The notes under the pieces are model-generated. The model saw only the letters and a program-made list of their open reading frames with translations, ran no database searches and was not told the origin of the DNA. Shown here in pieces: positions 51,717 to 62,160 of a stretch of 64,000 nt of DNA; the stretch's first letter is position 1; each line of letters starts with the position of its first letter. The stretch lies in the NCBI GenBank assembly GCA_032173965.1, contig CM063283.1:87595243-87659242 (forward strand). Reading direction: 5' to 3'. Position numbers and translations under genes: made by a program. The stretch comes from Sitta carolinensis (lineage: Eukaryota > Chordata > Aves > Passeriformes > Sittidae).

Positions 51717-54289
51717 GTACCTATCACCATAGTGTGAAGCCATCAGGCTCAGTGGACTGTAGGGCTGTCCCAGATTCTTGCCAATTTTTGGACTGCTTCT
51801 GTGAGGCAGTGAGTTGGAGAGCCATACATCTCCAGCACTGCCACTGGGATACTTGTTCCTCAAGCAAGTGGTTTTCGCACTACCCGTATTAGTAACTTGA
51901 ACCCATGCTACCTACAAATCCCATCTCTGATTACAAAAGAACACCCCAAATTTCACTTTGGGATTGTCTGCATGTAGGCTGGGAACACAAGCAATCAGGA
52001 ACTTCAGACTGGAGCTCAGCCTCAGGTTTGTGTTTAAGGATTTGCCTATACTACAGATGTGCCCCTCCAGCTGTCCCTGATCCATGCATGTGACAGGCTC
52101 AGCCTGGTTTCCTTATTCTGCTTTCAGTGATTTTTCACTTCAGAAACCTCAAGCCCCACACAGAGGCACCCTTTTCCTTATGGCAGGCTATCCTCAAAGA
52201 CAGCACTCCAAAGCTTTGAACTGTCCCAAATGATATGCTTACCCCTCATTATCTAAGTCTATAAACAAAAGCAGGTAATGTGCTGCAGGCAACAGTCCCC
52301 AGTTCTGTGATTGCACAGAGCATGAATAGCAGGTTACACGAGGATAAGGGTCATCAGGCTCACAATTGAAACAGATCCCCAGAGTAGAACCATGCCTAGC
52401 TGGGCTCAAAATGGACATCCCCTGCCACACAAGTGACTAAGTTCCTCAGGGGGCTTAGTGAAGCATTGGGGTAGTTTGCATGGATTAAGTAAGCATCTAC
52501 AGTCTGTCAACTAAACGCAGAGACAGAAAAAGAAGCCCTTTAAAGTTAATCTCGGGATAAGTAGATTAAACATGTTTTTTTTGCATTTCCCTCCACCCCT
52601 GTCTTAACAAATTTTGACAGAGGGATGGGGTGCAGGTGGATGAGCATGTAAATAACCTCTGCTCATTTTTATCCTACCTTCATTCGTGCTAAAAACTGAT
52701 TTTGAGCTGGCAAACCCAGACTCCTGCCACCCAAGCAGAAGTGGCAACCTTTACACTAGAAGGAATCTTTCTGGAACATGCTAGCCATGGCTACCACAGA
52801 ACAGTTCCTTCAAAGCATCCCAAGTAATACCTACTGGCACTCCTAATTAGTCTAGAAAACAGTCACTCAGGAATCTCTGTATAACTGTTTCCTAGGGGTG
52901 AACAAGCACAGGTAAACTCCTTGGCAGAAGTAGGATGGTTGGAAAATACACCTGAAATTCATGCGAAAATCTTCTACCTTGAAAGGGCAGCCATCAGTTT
53001 CTAAGAGCTGACAGCTCTAAAGATCCAAGAGAAACACAACATAGCCCTTCATTGCTGGGCTTCACATATACCACAGTCTCTATTCAGCAATATGCAAGAG
53101 CAATTCTGTAACCTCCAACTGAAACCATGGGCTGTATGAACCCTGATGTCTTTGAAATCATGCTCCAGATTGCAAACACATTTAGGATTTTTTCACAGTG
53201 AGCATAAGAGTAGAAAAATGTAGGAAGTCAAGAAAGTTGTATTTACATTCACTAATTACCAAGAATAAGTGGGTGACATTTTATAGGTGGCCTGCTCCTC
53301 AAGCTTAATTGATTATATGTGGGGAATAAAACCATTCACTCCAGCAGCGCTTTGTTTCTGTAGAGCTGACAGGGGTGAGAAGTAACAATTGCTCAGCACA
53401 GTGAGGACTGAAGAGCTCCTCTGCTGCTGAACAAAGCTAAGCTGCAGGGCGACAGATGGCAGATGAGGTTCACCATAGGCCGTGAAGAGGCCATACTCAT
53501 CGCTGGCATTCTCCACCCCTTCAGCTCTGCTGGCTGCTCCAGAAGGTGGGTCAGAGGCACTGTGACCCTAAGCCAACCCCCTTTTTCTCTTCTGGAGAAA
53601 CAGCTAGCAACTAAATGCAATCCCAACATACCCTGTGTCTGAAAGTATGTTTGCAGTTCCCAGTGCTTGGCCAGGCGTGCACAGGAGAGGCACTTCAGTG
53701 TCTCACTTCTCTTTCAGTGCATTGTTCATGGCGATAATTTGGACATATCCATGTCAGTAAAACTGCTGATATTTTCTCTTTCACAGCTGGCAACTGCAAG
53801 AATGGATGCACTTTTCAGGCAGCTTCTCCTTGACCTCCCCATATGGATGACTTCCTTTGCCCATGGCCAGTTTTCTTATGACCTCTTTCATAACCCAGAG
53901 AGGAAATAATACTTACATCTGTAAGGGGGGAAGCAAGGGCCACCCATGAAAAAGTTAACAGAAAAATAAACCTGGAAAAGACGAGATTAATTTCCAGAAT
54001 CTTCTCGCAAACAGTAACTCCTCTTAAAAAGAATGTCCCAGTAAGTCTAAAGAAAAGCTTCTTAAAATTCAGTTTTAAGTTAATTTGCACTTCTCCCATG
54101 GTAGAAAAAACTATTGACAAAATCCAATCACCTGTAAGGGTGTAAGTTACTATGTAATTCAGAGAAACTAGGAACACTCTCAAGCTCCCAAGGTTCAGCA
54201 TCCAGAGACACGGTCATCACCTAGGGAGATGACAGCAGTGACACCAGCCTCCCCTCAGCAAGAGACAACTACTGTGTCCCTAAAACATG
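51717..54289. other. Intergenic, upstream of MRPS9
   Basis: Moderate GC. Two good donor-type sites face leftwards (GAGGGGTAAGC, complement near 52231, and CAGATGTAAGTATT, complement near 53912), but neither comes with an exon I can defend. A 128-codon minus frame at 53815-54201 is hydrophobic and unassigned. Confidence 0.6.
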
Positions 54290-54735
54290 TCATACACAGA
54301 AGGGCAACAGAGCTGGAGCAAAGTCTGGAGCACAAGTCCTGCGAGAGGCACCAGAGGGAGCTGGGGTTCTTCAGCCTGGAGAGGAGGAGGCTCGGGGGGA
54401 CCTTATCACTTTCTAGAACCGCCTGAAGGGAGGCTGTAGCCAGGTGGGGTCGGCTTCTGCTCCCAGGCAACCAGCGACGGGACAAGAGGACATGAACTTA
54501 AGCTGCACCAGGGGAGGTTTAGGTAGGACATTAGAAGAATTTCTTCACAGAAAGGGCGATTAGACATTGGAATGGGCTGTCCGCAGTGGTGCTGGAGTCA
54601 CCGTCCCTGGAGGAGCTTGGGGAAAGGCTGGACGTGGCACTGAGTGCCCTGGTGTAGCTGACATGGCGGTGATTGCCACGGGTTGGACTCGATGATCTCA
54701 GAGGTATTTTCCTACCTAGTTGATTCTGCGATTGA
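54290..54735 (+). repeat. CR1 LINE, 3' fragment, plus strand, beside the MRPS9 promoter
   Basis: This fragment has the typical CR1 3' order. It covers the end of the reverse-transcriptase ORF with the 'ggttcttcagcctggag' type block, the 'cgcctgaagggaggctgtag' block, and the 'gttggactcgatgatctc' block. It ends with the tail TTGATTCTGCGATT, a degenerate form of the avian ATTCTRTG tail. The copy is 5'-truncated, as nearly all CR1 copies are, and is diverged with frameshifts, so it is inactive. It ends about 160 bases before the CpG island. Several open frames here are remnants or shadows of the LINE ORF. Confidence 0.92.
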
Positions 54736-55141
54736 TTTCTTTTTTTCCCATGGGACAAACCCGAACAAACCAGTACTAAGGTGAAATCTGTTTTTTTTCT
54801 ACAAATATCCAGTGCAGTGTTGTTGCCCCAGACACGCTCTAAGTCCCAGCTCTGCGTACTCAAACAGGAGTCCTGCTTTCAGCGCTGTCCTTCCGAGACA
54901 GGAGGCGCGCCGGGGGTCTCCTGCTGGCCTGGTGGCCACTGTGAAAGTAACTCCAGGTCAGCGGATGGTGTGCCCCACCACTCTCCCGACGGGGCTGCAT
55001 TTCCAGGAATGCCGAGGCACCGGCCGAGCCACAACCGGCGGCACCCCGGAGCCCCGGCCGCGGGCTCAGCCGCTGGAGCAGCGCGCAGGCGCGGCCCCGC
55101 CCCGGCCCCGCCCGCCAGTGGGAGGGCGGAGCGCCGCGGGC

Positions 55142-55207
55142 ATGGCGGCGGCTGTGGGGCGCGTGCTGCCGCTGTGCCGCCGCTGGGGCGCGGGGCCGCG
55201 CGCGCAG
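55142..55207 (+). CDS. MRPS9: MRPS9 exon 1 (coding part), mitochondrial ribosomal protein S9
   Basis: This is the first coding exon of the mitochondrial small-subunit ribosomal protein S9 (uS9m), a structural protein of the 28S subunit in the mitochondrial matrix. It encodes 22 residues starting MAAAVGRVLPLCRRWGAG. The stretch is rich in Arg and Ala with no acidic residue, as expected for a mitochondrial targeting peptide. It ends CAG followed by GTGAGA, a consensus splice donor, with the codon complete (phase 0). The identity rests on exon 2, which joins in frame. The start ATG lies in a good context (G at +4) inside a CpG island. The reading frame stays open upstream to about 54812, so the start is chosen from protein length and N-terminal character, not from an upstream stop. 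An upstream in-frame ATG exists at 54964. Confidence 0.92.
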
Positions 55208-55246
55208 GTGAGAGCCGGGCGGGCGGTGAGGGGCCGGGGTTCGCGT

Positions 55247-55288
55247 CCCGCCGGGAATGGCCCCGCCGGGAATGGCCCCGCCGGGTTC
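55247..55288 (+). repeat. 15-bp tandem duplication in MRPS9 intron 1
   Basis: The unit CCCGCCGGGAATGGC occurs perfectly at 55247-55261 and 55262-55276. A partial third unit, CCCGCCGGG, follows at 55277. It lies about 40 bases inside intron 1 within the CpG island, a likely site of length polymorphism. Confidence 0.9.
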
Positions 55289-55548
55289 CGTGCCTGGGAG
55301 GCCCCGGTGTGGTGCTGCCCCTGCTCCTGGGCCGGCGGGGCTGAGACTGCCCTGCGCGGGGAGTGTCGAGGGCTGGCGCCGCGTTCAAGTCGTCCTTTCC
55401 GTGAGCTGCGTTCGTTTCCCTTGATGTGAAGCAGAAGCAGCTTGGTTAAGCCTAGAATTTACGGAGCGGTATATATAGAGCTGTGTACAGAGCAAAGCCA
55501 GCGCAAAAGATGGCAGAGTTTAGGTTGATAATTTTGAATGATAAGCTA

Positions 55549-55733
55549 AAACACAAGTTCCACTTCAACAGGAAGAACTTCTTTACATTGATATTGTCAG
55601 GGGCTGGAGTCTCCCTCCCCGGAGACCTTCCAAAGCCACCCACCTGTCCCAGGTCACCTTGCCTGGGCAGGGGTGTTGGACTGGATGATCTCCAGCGGTC
55701 TCTTCTTATCCTGTCGATGCTGTGATTCTGTGA
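55549..55733 (+). repeat. CR1 LINE, short 3' fragment, plus strand (MRPS9 intron 1)
   Basis: The blocks AGGAAGAACTTCTTTACA, GGAGTCTCCCTCCCCGGAGA and GTTGGACTGGATGATCTCC, followed by the tail TGTGATTCTGTGA, are in the order of a CR1 3' end. Part of the usual middle segment is missing after 'ttctttaca', so this copy has an internal deletion besides 5' truncation. It lies 35 bases from an oppositely oriented CR1 fragment. Confidence 0.85.
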
Positions 55734-55768
55734 ATGGTGTTCGGTCAGCAGGTGAGTTGATTATGAGG

Positions 55769-55900
55769 CACAGAATCACAGAAAGATTTGGGTTGGAAAG
55801 GACCTTAGAGACCATCTAGCTCCAGCCCCCCTGCCATGGGCAGGGGCACATCCCACTAGACGAGGTTATACAGGGCAAGTCTCTACCTGCAGTGAAGAGA
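55769..55900 (-). repeat. CR1 LINE, short 3' fragment, minus strand (MRPS9 intron 1)
   Basis: On the plus strand it opens CACAGAATCACAG, then GATTTGGGTTGGAAAGGACC, then TAGAGACCATCTAGCTCCAG. This is the reverse complement of a CR1 tail and 3' UTR. The right boundary is approximate because similarity fades after 'ggttatacagggcaagt'. It is inverted relative to the fragment at 55549-55733. Confidence 0.88.
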
Positions 55901-58900
55901 GGAACGTGCTCCACAAGTAAGGAAACTTCTAATTTAAAAGAATAATTTTGGTTTGGGGGGTACAGGTGTTCATGTGATTACCGTTTAATTAAAAAGCTTA
56001 GTTGCTGTCAGCATTGTTTGGGCTGTGGTATTTGATACACCTGTATATATATTTAATCGATGACCAGCAAGTGGATAAAAAGGCCTGCTGGTAACACTTT
56101 CGAGTTACAGAGTAGTTTAGGATAATAAGGGCTGAAGAACTGCTGGTGACTGAACTAAACCAAATTATGGGCTAACAGAAGAAAGATGCAGTAAGGAAAT
56201 TAAATGTAATACCAGAAGGAGCAATTTGAGCTATTTATATTGGTTGCATCTAGATTAACTTTACCCATTAGGGATAAAGACCTAGTGCCCATGTGGGTAG
56301 TTCTGTACACAGCAGTCAGGAATACATGATCTTAAGGTGTGTAAGGAATGACAAACAGAATAAAGCTGAAAATATTCTTCATACTTGATTTCATTCTCAG
56401 TTGGAATAGTTTGTGTTGCTTTGGTTATTTTGTGTCAAAGGTATGACTGTGACAGTAACTTGGTTTTCCTGGCCAGGCACTTCTTTGAATTTTAGCTGAA
56501 GATTATTTGTATTGTAAATGAGGGAATGTTCTCAAAGGAGGAGTTGCAGAGGAAGGTAAGACTGGAAGGGGCATTGAGGGCATTTATTTATTCCTCTTGC
56601 CCCCAGAGAGGGGATCAGTACTTAAGCCTATGGCTATACACAGATTGTCTAGCTGGCTGTGAACCAAAGGATATGAAGAGAACAAATGGGAGGCAGGGCC
56701 CAGAAACCTTAGAGACTTCTTTCCACTAGGTGTAGTTAACTTGTGGAACTGTTTGGTGAGAATGTTCAGGATGGTAAGCATTTATGTGAGTACAAAAAGC
56801 ATGTTGAGAAACTTGGAAGAAGATTCCTCTGAACACCATAAAAAAGAAGATACCAGCATGTATGAACTGCTGGAAACCAGGCAAGTGCCCTGGGAAAATT
56901 ATCACTGCCTGTTTGTCCTGTCCTTGTGCCTCTGATACAGGCTGTGTTTGAGAACAGGGTATAAGCTGTCGTATCCATGTTCTGACCTGCTATAAGAATT
57001 TCTTACATTAAACACCTGTCCTGACTGTTGGCAATTGTTTTTATGATGCTTGTCCTTAAAGTCCATTGCAGTTGTTTAGTTCATTACTGCTTGTCTTAGT
57101 GGGGGAAAATGTTTAATTTCATTCAGAAACTTTAATTTTAAAGTTTCTTGCATTGAGAGGCAAAATGGAAGAGGAACTTTGTAATTCCAGGTCCCTTAAA
57201 ATTGACTGAGCAACAGGTGTAGTTTCCTTTTCTTCCAGTAAGCAAATGGCAGAGATGTAGTGCTATTTATTAAAATAAAGGATCTAGCTTAATTACTATC
57301 TATCATTCACTCTGATGTGATGGAATAGCTTGTTCTCAGCAGAAGAGTTCAGAGTTCCTATTTAATTTGATTGGGTTGAGTACTTTTATCTAAATCACTG
57401 TGGCTGTTACATGTACCGATGTCATAAAGAGATGATAGTACTTTGGTAACAGACTTTCAGAACTACATGCTGGAAATGTAAAGAGAAGCCTTTGTTGTGG
57501 TTGTTAACTAAGATACAATTGAAAAGCCTTTTAGTTAGTACCTGAAAACTTGAGCCTAAAAAGAAACCAGATCTGAAATCTGTTCCCTCTTATACACATC
57601 TGATTTTTGTCATGCATCAATATATTTAGAGCTATTTTTTATGTCCTCAGTGCACAGCAAAACTTAATATGTAGATTTGGTCAAACAGCACAGAAAGTAG
57701 GTTTTCTGAGCAGTTGAGATGCAGTTCTATGGTTGCCTGCCAAGGGACATCATTTTGAAAAAAAGTTTCTTCTGATGAAATACTTTGTGAAATCAGGTAT
57801 AAAAGATAACATCAAGTCACTTGTGCTTATTTGCTGACATCTTGTGATGCTTTCTGTCGTGTTTTGCAAAGTGTTTCTGAGATATAAATCTGATACTGGT
57901 TCACGTAATTAGTTTGTAGGCCAACTGGAATCTAAGATTTTATCAATGTTGTTTTAAATAAATCAATTAAGACAGGTTTTTATGAAACAGCACTCTAGAA
58001 ATCCAAAACTCACTTATTGAGGAAAAAGCAATTCTTTAGAAATTGGGATGGCTCTGAGCATTTATATTCTGTATAATTGTTATGTAAAAAATGTTTTTTC
58101 TTGTGCAACAAGTAAACAGAGGGCTGTCTTTCATGTCTGCTGGGTTCAGTAGCAGCACTGTGATGGTAGCTGGAGTATTGGACACTGGGCACCTTTAGTC
58201 CTGCATACTGATGTGCCTATACAGCTCCAGTTCCACATCTCTTAGTGAAGTCCTATCCCAGAGATAACTTCTTGGCACAAATTTGTTTGTGCACTGTGTG
58301 GTTTTTGAAAAGGAGGTGGTTGAAGTCTGCCAGCTTAGAGCATGGAAGAATCATGAAAATGGTGCAGCAGTATGTGTGCCATGTCATTTGGTGTCATCTT
58401 CTGTCTCTGTAATTGTGTCTTGTAAAACAAACAACTCTTGGGCTTAAATTTAAATCTCTTGACTCCATTCCACCTTTCCTCCCATTCCAAAAGTACAGGA
58501 AACTTGACTTCTCTGTGAGTTGGTTTCGTTTGGTTGTCATATGTGTAACTCCAGTGAAGCAAAATGAACAGGACAAGTAAACAGACAGTCCTAGTTACTT
58601 CTCCTATTGGAATAAAATAGGCCAGAGAAGTTGAAGTTGTCTGAAAATGCTAATTATTTTTTAAGGCAAATTTAACATAAACTGATTTTCTATAAGTTTA
58701 TGGTCTCCCTGTAAAATAAGGATTTGCCAGACAGTTTTAAATCTAGGTTATTCAGAAAGGAGTTCAGGAAGAAAGGGTTAATCACAATGAGTTGTGTCCA
58801 GAAGTAAAGTCTTTCCTTTCTCCCATGTTCTGGTGGAAGAGCATATTATTTCATGAGCATTGTTAATCATGTTAATAAGCATTTCTATTATTTAAAAATG

Positions 58901-61900
58901 GTGAGGCTGCTGTCTTCTGTAATGCTTTATGAAATGTGTGAGAAGTGAATGCAAACCTGTGGTTTCTTCTACAAGGCAGAGGAGCATGCTTTCTTGTTTG
59001 ACTGAAATGCCAGAAGCATTTAGCTGTGTTTGCAGTTTCTGCCTGTGCCACCCATGAAATAGTGCTCTTATCCCAGAAGAGGTACCCAATACAATAGATA
59101 TTAATTTACATAAGAGGCTGTTTTCTAATTATGAACAGTTTGTGTGTCCAGGGACTTCTGATTAGTGACGAATTGAAACTAGGGAAGAATATGAATAGCT
59201 TGAGGGAAGAAGGACAAAAATGAGAAAATTACAATAGAAATTGACAGGAATAAGATGAAAGCAATCTTTTTTAAAGTATTCTGTTTAAAGTATACCAGAG
59301 AGAAAGCTATTTTGGGCCAAGTAATAAGGAGTCATATGTTCATTAACAAGAATTACAAATAATTAGTTACTATTAGACAAGTTAGACAGAAGATGAATTG
59401 AATTCTTTCCTGAGGAGTGACTAGGAGAGAAAAATAAGGAATATGTGGAGATACCTTTGCTTTCCTTACTATTTTATAAGGAAATCACCACAGCCTTGCC
59501 TCTGGAAAATTTGTACATTTAAAATTTTAATTATTTTTCTTCTAATTCTGTCTATGTCAAGGTTTCCTCACAGGAAATGTAAATATTAAGAAGAAAAGAA
59601 AAAGGAAGAGACAAACCAGGATTAGAGCTGAATGTAATATATATATAAGCTGTGGAGAAAATGAAGCAGCAACAGGCTCTTCAGCCCCAAATTCTACCAT
59701 AGACCTGTTTTAAAATCTTTTCTAGCAGAGGTATATGTTACTTTCCTGAAGTTCATACCCTGAGGGGCAAGTCTTTGTCAGATAAAAGGGTGAGTCCTTT
59801 CTGACTCATGTAATCTTATTCAAAGATTACTTTACCTTTTATATCAAACCTGATGGAATTCATAGGACTTATCTTGCAGCCCAGGCATGGGCTACATACA
59901 GGTTTTAGGCTTTATATTTTAGTTTTCATTTCAAATTGAAATTTCAGGTGGAGTTGTTACATTTTGTATATTGAACACTGACACAGGCATGGATAGGTAA
60001 ATGGGTCATGAATAGCTTTACATATGTGCATCAAATTAGATGAGTTGGATCAGTCCATCCTGGACTGCCAGGTGTCCAAAATACCAACCAGGCTCTGTGA
60101 AAGTACAAAGAAAAGCTGTGTTTCATTTCCTGTTATATGTAGGACTTGACCATGTAATGCAGAACACCAAAAGCTTCTTGTCATAGAAATTCTTGTAAAC
60201 TAACTGACCTTGCTAACAGAAGATACAAGTTTGATTTGCTTTTCTGTTTGCCTTGCAAATACATTTATGTAATGTTTTGATGAGACATGTTTTTGTATTG
60301 TGGTTATAACTGGATTTTGAGAGTACTGTTATATTTGTGTTAGTTACAGGAAGGTAGCAACTGTTTTATGTTATTTATATTAGCTGAACTCAGAAGAGTG
60401 AAATCCATCAAAATGCTCAGCATGTTTAAATTGTGCTCTGAAGAAGACAGTTCTCATGACTTGGAGAACATTGAATAGTTTCTGTTCCTTGTAATCAGAA
60501 CCCTAACTAGTTCACATTGCTGCATGTGTTTGGTTTTTAATGTTTTACTAAAAGTAGATGGAGGCTGCAGCTCCCAGAGCATCAGGGGCAATTTCATAAT
60601 TTGCTCAAGGAAATGAAGGTAAAGAAAGGACTCCCACTCTCTTCCTCCCAGTTGAGTGTTTCAGCCACCTTCTTGTTCCAGCTTTGGCAATTCTCACAGT
60701 GATCTCTGAACTGCTCAGACTTACCAGCTTGGCTGAGAATTGCATGCTTGTTGGGGTGAAGCAGAAGTTAGTGTTCTGGCACATGCAGGCAGCTGAGTTG
60801 GTTTGCAGAGGAGTCCTGTGCCAGAGCTGGCACAGGGTGAGTAAAGGGAGTGGAGGAGAGAATGCTGGCAGGGGTGAACTGTGAGATGGGCACTCTCTGC
60901 CTTGCGAGGCTGCACTGTCTCCTCACAATGCCTAGCCATGGCATGTTGAAGGGATGGGGGTGAAGTCTTTCAGGGTACTGTGTGATGAACAAAACTTGGC
61001 ATTTTTCTGAATCAGAAGTGATTCTTTTTCTGTCATTGCTTTTCTGTCTCACATTGCTTGCTTTCTTGTGATTCCCTCCCCTCACCCACAGAAGACCATA
61101 CAAATAATCAGTTCTCATTCAGTTTGTAGAATAATTAAGCTGCAGAGAACTTTAATACTAATGTTGGAGAGCCAAAATAGTGCATAAAATTGACACTAGG
61201 CCAGAATTGAGACATTACAGCTCTGTCAGTGAAGCTCCTGTTTGTCTGGCAGAGAGCATCAGTGAAATTAGTTATCTTAACAGCTGATTTCTTGATAGAA
61301 GTAAGACCAAACCTGTGTCCCACAAAGATCAGAAGATAACTGCCCTCTGAGTTATGACATGAGCTGGTAGAGCGCTCAGTAGTACTGGCTGCTGGACTAC
61401 CCTACTAGTCTTCTAATTGGTCTGCTTGAGACAGTGAAGTAGCTTAAGAACTATTTTGGCACCACGAACAAGTAAGGAGCATGCCTTGGCCTTTCCAGAG
61501 CTTTTAGCAGTATTTGGTCAGTGGGTCCTGAAAAGCTGCTAGGGAGCTGCCCCATGTGTTCTTGTCATACTTTGTTGTGGGATGCCTTTAGGTGAAGGCA
61601 AAACCTGCTTATTTGCTGATGGATTTTTGTTTTCTTTTATGATGGGATGTCTTGATCAGTGTGGTTCCTTGCTTTTGCTGGATGTTCCTGACTTAGGAGA
61701 TACTGTGTTTCTTTCCATAAAAAAAAATCTTTAAAATTAATTGTAACATTTGAAAACGTGGAGGTTTTAGAATGAGTTTATCTAAGTTCACGGACATTAA
61801 ACCATCCGAAGAAAATGGTTTAATGAGTAATAATGCCTTTCCTGACTTATTCCTGTGATGTGTTGAATCTTGTTATAGGTATGAATAGCTCTCTGTAGTA

Positions 61901-61980
61901 TTCATTTTATTTAGAGCTCACTATGGCAGAAATGTAAAATGAATCTCTCACCTTTTTGTTTTGTTTGTTTGTTTTGTTAG

Positions 61981-62160
61981 ACATTAAGGCTGATCTGTAC
62001 CAGTACAGCAGTGCAGAGGAGAAATGTAGGAGCCTCAGGACCTGAAAAGTACACGGAGGCATTTATTAAAAAACAGATTGAAGAGTTCAACCTGGGAAAG
62101 AGACATTTAGCCAACATGATGGGAGAAGATCCAGAAACTTTTACCCAAGAGGATATTGAT
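61981..62160 (+). CDS. MRPS9: MRPS9 exon 2
   Basis: This 180-base exon encodes exactly 60 codons, entering and leaving in phase 0. It is preceded by a long pyrimidine/TTTG tract ending TTAG and followed by GTAAGT, a textbook donor. The first third, from [11 protein letters not shown] on, is still basic and continues the targeting peptide. The remainder contains [19 protein letters not shown] and then [18 protein letters not shown], which I recognise as the strongly conserved N-terminal mature part of vertebrate MRPS9. The S9-type rRNA-binding domain lies in later exons outside the window. No frameshift or stop is visible. I find no further exon before 64000; the next expected coding segment, beginning around R-A-I-A-Y-L-F, is not present. 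Confidence 0.97.

Larger units (their letters stand above)
54890..55420 (+). promoter_or_regulatory. CpG island and promoter of MRPS9
   Basis: GC content and CpG frequency rise abruptly compared with both sides, and the island spans the MRPS9 start codon. Just upstream of the ATG are stacked GC boxes (CCCCGCCCC and CCCCGCCCG at about 55095-55111, candidate Sp1/KLF sites). GCGCAGGCGC at 55083-55092 is close to the NRF-1 consensus, a factor commonly found at nuclear genes for mitochondrial proteins. GCATGGCGGC at the start codon resembles the downstream YY1 motif of ribosomal genes. There is no TATA box, so initiation is probably dispersed. Islands of this type often also start a divergent transcript; see the minus-strand exon candidates. 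The transcription start itself cannot be placed from sequence. Confidence 0.85.
55208..61980 (+). other. MRPS9: MRPS9 intron 1
   Basis: This 6,773-base intron runs from a GTGAGA donor to a TTAG acceptor behind a (TTTG)n-rich pyrimidine tract at about 61953-61978. Its first 200 bases remain inside the CpG island and carry a potential G-quadruplex and a 15-bp tandem duplication. Two CR1 fragments lie at 55549-55733 and 55769-55900. The remainder, about 56000-61950, is AT-rich unique sequence with only short chance open frames. I see no other gene inside it. Confidence 0.9.

Noticed and set aside
53815..54201. 128-codon hydrophobic minus-strand frame
   Set aside because: Composition follows the T-rich strand. 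There is a good donor-like site at about 53912 but no defensible acceptor.
54781..55388. Long overlapping open frames on both strands across the CpG island (169-205 codons)
   Set aside because: GC-rich DNA lacks stop codons. Only the part in frame with the MRPS9 ATG at 55142 is supported.
61345..61400. GAGCTGGTAGAGCGCTCAG, resembling a tRNA D arm
   Set aside because: No box B or acceptor stem at the right distance.
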